A DNA stretch of 64,000 bases from Viridibacillus sp050279675 (GTDB taxonomy: Bacteria > Bacillota > Bacilli > Bacillales_A > Planococcaceae): NCBI RefSeq assembly GCF_050279675.1, contig NZ_JBNNUK010000011.1, positions 1-64,000 on the forward strand, written 5' to 3'. The first letter of the stretch is position 1. Each line of letters starts with the position of its first letter. Shown one piece after another: positions 61,458-64,000 of this stretch. The notes beneath the pieces were generated by a model. The model saw only the letters and a program-made list of their open reading frames with translations, had not been told where the DNA came from and ran no database searches. Both the position numbers and the translations under genes were made by a program.

Positions 61458-62108
61458 ATGGATCCTAAAACTCGATTAGAAAAAGAACGATTAGAAGGGA
61501 AACAAAAACGAATTAATGAAATGGTAGAAGCAGCTGATCGAGTATTTGCAAGGAAGGGTCTTGAAAAGACGACAATGCAAGACATCGCTGATGAAGCAAG
61601 TATTGGCATAGCTACTTTGTTTAGATATTTCCCCAAAAAAGATAGGATTATTGTTGCAGTAGCCGCAAAAGCACTTGAAACTAATTTAGTTGTTTTTCAA
61701 GAAGTTTTAGATAAACCTGGTACTTGTTACGAAAAGATAGAGCATTTATTTGATACATTTATAGCTTTTAACGAACAGAAAGAAAGTCGGATAAAATTTC
61801 TAGAAAGTTTTGAAACATACGTAGCCCAATCTACTGAACCTTTTGAAGGAATGGAGGTCTATAATGCTGCTTCCAAGCAACTTGTAGATATCTATTATAA
61901 AATAATCGAAACTGGTAAAATAGATGGCTCTATTCGAACAGATATACCGATTACGGATACCTTATCAACATTGTCAAATGTGTTTGGTATTTTTGCGAAA
62001 AAATTATCACTTCATAAAAGTATACTTTTGCTTGAATCAAATGTACCATCTGAGACGCAATTACTTATTCTAAAAAATATTTTCCTTAGCTATATTAAGA
62101 ATAACTAA
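61458..62108 (+). CDS. TetR/AcrR family regulator
   Basis: 216 aa, RBS AAAGGAG. HTH: RINEMVEAADRVFARKGLEK then TTMQDIADEASIGIATLFRY and FPKKDRI. C-terminal ligand domain of about 140 residues, unassigned. Divergent from the YhgE-like transporter with palindromes between them, the usual arrangement for local repression. Confidence 0.92.
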   Translation: MDPKTRLEKERLEGKQKRINEMVEAADRVFARKGLEKTTMQDIADEASIGIATLFRYFPKKDRIIVAVAAKALETNLVVFQEVLDKPGTCYEKIEHLFDTFIAFNEQKESRIKFLESFETYVAQSTEPFEGMEVYNAASKQLVDIYYKIIETGKIDGSIRTDIPITDTLSTLSNVFGIFAKKLSLHKSILLLESNVPSETQLLILKNIFLSYIKNN

Positions 62109-62300
62109 GCTATCATTTACTTTTCATACTTAATTCAGATTCCTTCATTTTGAAGGTTTCTTTTTTTATGTTCAAAATGTTCTTTTCCTCTAAAAACCTC
62201 TTAAATCCCTTCATATTTGAATTTCCTAATTATAGACAAACAGAGATAAGACATCTTGTCTATTCTTGTATAAGAAGTACACACATATTGTCCAATTAAT

Positions 62301-62314
62301 AGAAAACGTTTTCA
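62301..62314 (+). promoter_or_regulatory. cre site (CcpA binding)
   Basis: AGAAAACGTTTTCA; the other strand reads TGAAAACGTTTTCT, matching the TGWNANCGNTNWCA catabolite-response consensus with a perfect GAAAACGTTTTC core. About 95 bases before the M20 gene. Elsewhere in 62109-62409 I see no gene. Confidence 0.8.
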
Positions 62315-62409
62315 AAATATAATTAATATCAGAATATTCTTAACTATTATTTAGTTTATATTCGCTTTCCTTATGAACAATTGAAAAACAATAAAGAGGA
62401 GGAGAATAA

Positions 62410-63645
62410 ATGAATTTAAAATTAGAAAATGAGACGTATTTACGAGACCGAGAAGTTGTCATTCAATTAACACGGGAGCTAGTCCAAATTCCAAGTGTAT
62501 ATAGAGAAGGTATTGCAGATGCAAATGAAACAAAAGTAGCGTTATATGTAGCCGAATATTTAAAGGATATAGGCATTCAAACACATATTGAAGAAGTAGT
62601 ACCTGGTAGACCAAATGTTATTGGCATCATTGATTCAGGTAAACCTGGTAAAACACTTCTTTTTGAAGGGCATACGGATGTTGTAACAGAAGGAAATGTT
62701 GATGCTTGGACGTACGGTCCTTTCAGTGCTGAAATTGTTGATGGGCGGATGTACGGGAGAGGAACGAATGATACAAAAGGTAACTTGGCGTGTATGATCA
62801 CCGCTGTTCAATCGATTCTAAAAGACAAAGAAGAGTTTTGTGGCAAGATCATTTTGTGCATTCCTGTTGATGAAGAAGGCATGATGCTTGGCATTAAGCA
62901 CTTCATCAAACAAGGTTGGGCAGACGGTATAGACGGTGCTATTATTTGTGAACCTCAAGAAAATAATGTCTCTATCGCTCAGCGAGGGGCAATGCGTATT
63001 AGAGTAGACGTATATGGCAAGATGGCTCACGGAGCAATATCGTGGAGTGGTATTAATCCAAATTGGCGAATGGCAAGACTAATTGTAGAACTCGAAAAAC
63101 TTGAGAAGGAAGAGCAAGAAAGATTAGGGGAGGACCCATACTTAAAATGGCCTTCTATTACGCCAACTATTCTACAAGCACCCGTAAAAGGAGATGCCCA
63201 GATTAATGTTATTCCTGATCATTGTATGATGACACTCGATATTCGTACCATTCCACAACAGGATCATGATGAATTATTAAATAAGATTAATGCAATTATC
63301 ATGAGATTAAAACAAGATGACTCTGATTTTAATGTAGAGTTAACGATTTTAGATAACCGACCATCTACATTTACTGAAAAAGATCATCCAGTTGTTCAAG
63401 CGGTTTATGATGCTGTGAAAGAAGTGACAGGTGAAGAACCAATTTATAATGGGGTACCTGGAGCGACAGATGGTACGTTTTTACACATGCATGGTGTACC
63501 GATTGTCACAATTGGGGCAGGAGATAGAGAAATTCCACACCAAATCAATGAGTATGTAGATATAGAAGAATTAGCAGTAACGACAGCTATTTTTAGAGAT
63601 GCAGCATTACGCTTTTTAAAGGATGGGAATAATGTAAATGACTGA
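62410..63645 (+). CDS. M20 family deacylase (ArgE/DapE/acetylornithine deacetylase-like)
   Basis: 411 aa, RBS GAGGAGGAG. Metallopeptidase motifs: LFEGHTDVVTEG, YGRGTNDTKGNLACMITA, ILCIPVDEEGM, and a C-terminal His in GAGDREIPHQINEYVDIEEL. The dimerisation domain lies at about 190-300. Removes an acyl group from an amino-acid-like substrate, or hydrolyses a related amide. Coupled by an 8-base overlap to a tartrate-dehydrogenase-like gene and preceded by a cre site, so it is probably catabolic. Confidence 0.9.
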   Translation: MNLKLENETYLRDREVVIQLTRELVQIPSVYREGIADANETKVALYVAEYLKDIGIQTHIEEVVPGRPNVIGIIDSGKPGKTLLFEGHTDVVTEGNVDAWTYGPFSAEIVDGRMYGRGTNDTKGNLACMITAVQSILKDKEEFCGKIILCIPVDEEGMMLGIKHFIKQGWADGIDGAIICEPQENNVSIAQRGAMRIRVDVYGKMAHGAISWSGINPNWRMARLIVELEKLEKEEQERLGEDPYLKWPSITPTILQAPVKGDAQINVIPDHCMMTLDIRTIPQQDHDELLNKINAIIMRLKQDDSDFNVELTILDNRPSTFTEKDHPVVQAVYDAVKEVTGEEPIYNGVPGATDGTFLHMHGVPIVTIGAGDREIPHQINEYVDIEELAVTTAIFRDAALRFLKDGNNVND

Positions 63646-64000
63646 ATTTAAAATTGCGGTAATTCCTGGAGATGGTATCGGTGTTGAGGTAATGGTGGAA
63701 GCATTAAAAGTGTTGTCTATCCTCGAAGAACATGAACAGAATTTTGTGTTGCAAAAGGAAATTTTCGAGTGGAGTTCAGATTATTATTTGGAACATGGCA
63801 AAATGATGCCGGAGGATGGGCTTGTAACACTACAAAGCTATGACGCTATTTTATTTGGTGCTATTGGTGATGCTAGAGTACCAGATGACGTAACAATATG
63901 GGAATTAATAATGCCAATTCGTAAGCAATTCCAGCAATATGTAAACTTTAGACCAGTGAGATCATTACCTGGCATAACATCACCACTAAGCGATGGAGAT
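63638..64000 (+). CDS. Tartrate/D-malate dehydrogenase-like enzyme, cut by window end
   Basis: 121 codons present. The start overlaps the M20 gene. N-terminal FKIAVIPGDGIGVEVMVEAL, then GKMMPEDGLVTLQSYDAILF, GAIGDARVPDDVTIWELIMP and RKQFQQYVNFRPVRSLPGI. This matches the isocitrate/isopropylmalate dehydrogenase superfamily, closest to tartrate or D-malate dehydrogenase (decarboxylating) because of WELIMPIRKxFxxYVNxRPVR. The NAD site and C-terminal half lie outside. Confidence 0.85.
   Translation, partial: MTEFKIAVIPGDGIGVEVMVEALKVLSILEEHEQNFVLQKEIFEWSSDYYLEHGKMMPEDGLVTLQSYDAILFGAIGDARVPDDVTIWELIMPIRKQFQQYVNFRPVRSLPGITSPLSDGD

Overview
The window reads as a low-GC Gram-positive chromosome of the order Bacillales, most likely a Lysinibacillus/Bacillus-like soil organism. 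Indications are strong GGAGG-type ribosome binding sites, YfmQ, DUF2975/HTH and DUF3784 proteins, RocB, CcpA-type cre and c-di-GMP-I signals, the acc regulator-accD-accA order, and Bacillus-style tRNA genes. It is draft sequence: a run of 98 Ns lies at 52736-52833. Decayed genes are unusually common, with about fourteen recognisable remnants.

1-9.4 kb is an accessory region. It opens with the broken end of an IS110-family element and a DUF2975/HTH pair. Then come short single genes (GNAT, a/b hydrolase, DUF3784, DUF3291, MarR plus membrane protein, DinB, S9 peptidase), separated by copies of one palindromic repeat (core AACTAACGGG...TTAGTTGAAG). 9.5-14.4 kb holds a NucS-like nuclease with a decayed partner, a MocR-type regulator, YfmQ and a broken SorC/DeoR regulator. 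14.5-17.3 kb is a c-di-GMP-I riboswitch with an intrinsic terminator, leading an operon of an unknown protein, an acetyltransferase-like protein and a chemoreceptor. 17.3-20.4 kb has a broken Na+-coupled transporter, an intact group II PLP decarboxylase and IS3 debris.

20.9-34.4 kb is the main catabolic island: a TetR regulator, an SDR, and a long co-directional run of enoyl-CoA hydratase, acyl-CoA dehydrogenase, complete acetoin-dehydrogenase-like E1a/E1b/E2/E3, SDR, zinc alcohol dehydrogenase, second crotonase and acyl-CoA ligase. It looks like activation and beta-oxidation of a branched or cyclic acid coupled to cleavage of an alpha-keto or diketo intermediate. The substrate is unknown.

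34.5-42.2 kb contains decayed sequence, a MazG-like pyrophosphohydrolase, an ApbE flavinyl-transferase/ferric-reductase-like membrane operon facing a two-component system, and small membrane proteins. 42.4-47.9 kb is an IclR-controlled arginine or methylarginine operon (two guanidine-modifying enzymes, permease, RocB). 48.6-49.0 kb is a tRNA cluster (Gly, Ser, fMet, Phe). A DUF2339 protein and an HNH-like protein follow.

52.2-55.5 kb is the acc locus. A dnaE 3' remnant, structured repeats and a shattered GntR regulator precede intact accD-accA, and 20-bp tandem repeats lie on both sides. 56-64 kb has a chemoreceptor, a MerR regulator split by a stop codon upstream of a CPBP protease with a MerR-type promoter, a YhgE-like exporter with divergent TetR, and a cre-controlled M20 peptidase/tartrate dehydrogenase-like operon cut by the window end.

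All assignments come from reading motifs and layout. No database search was possible.
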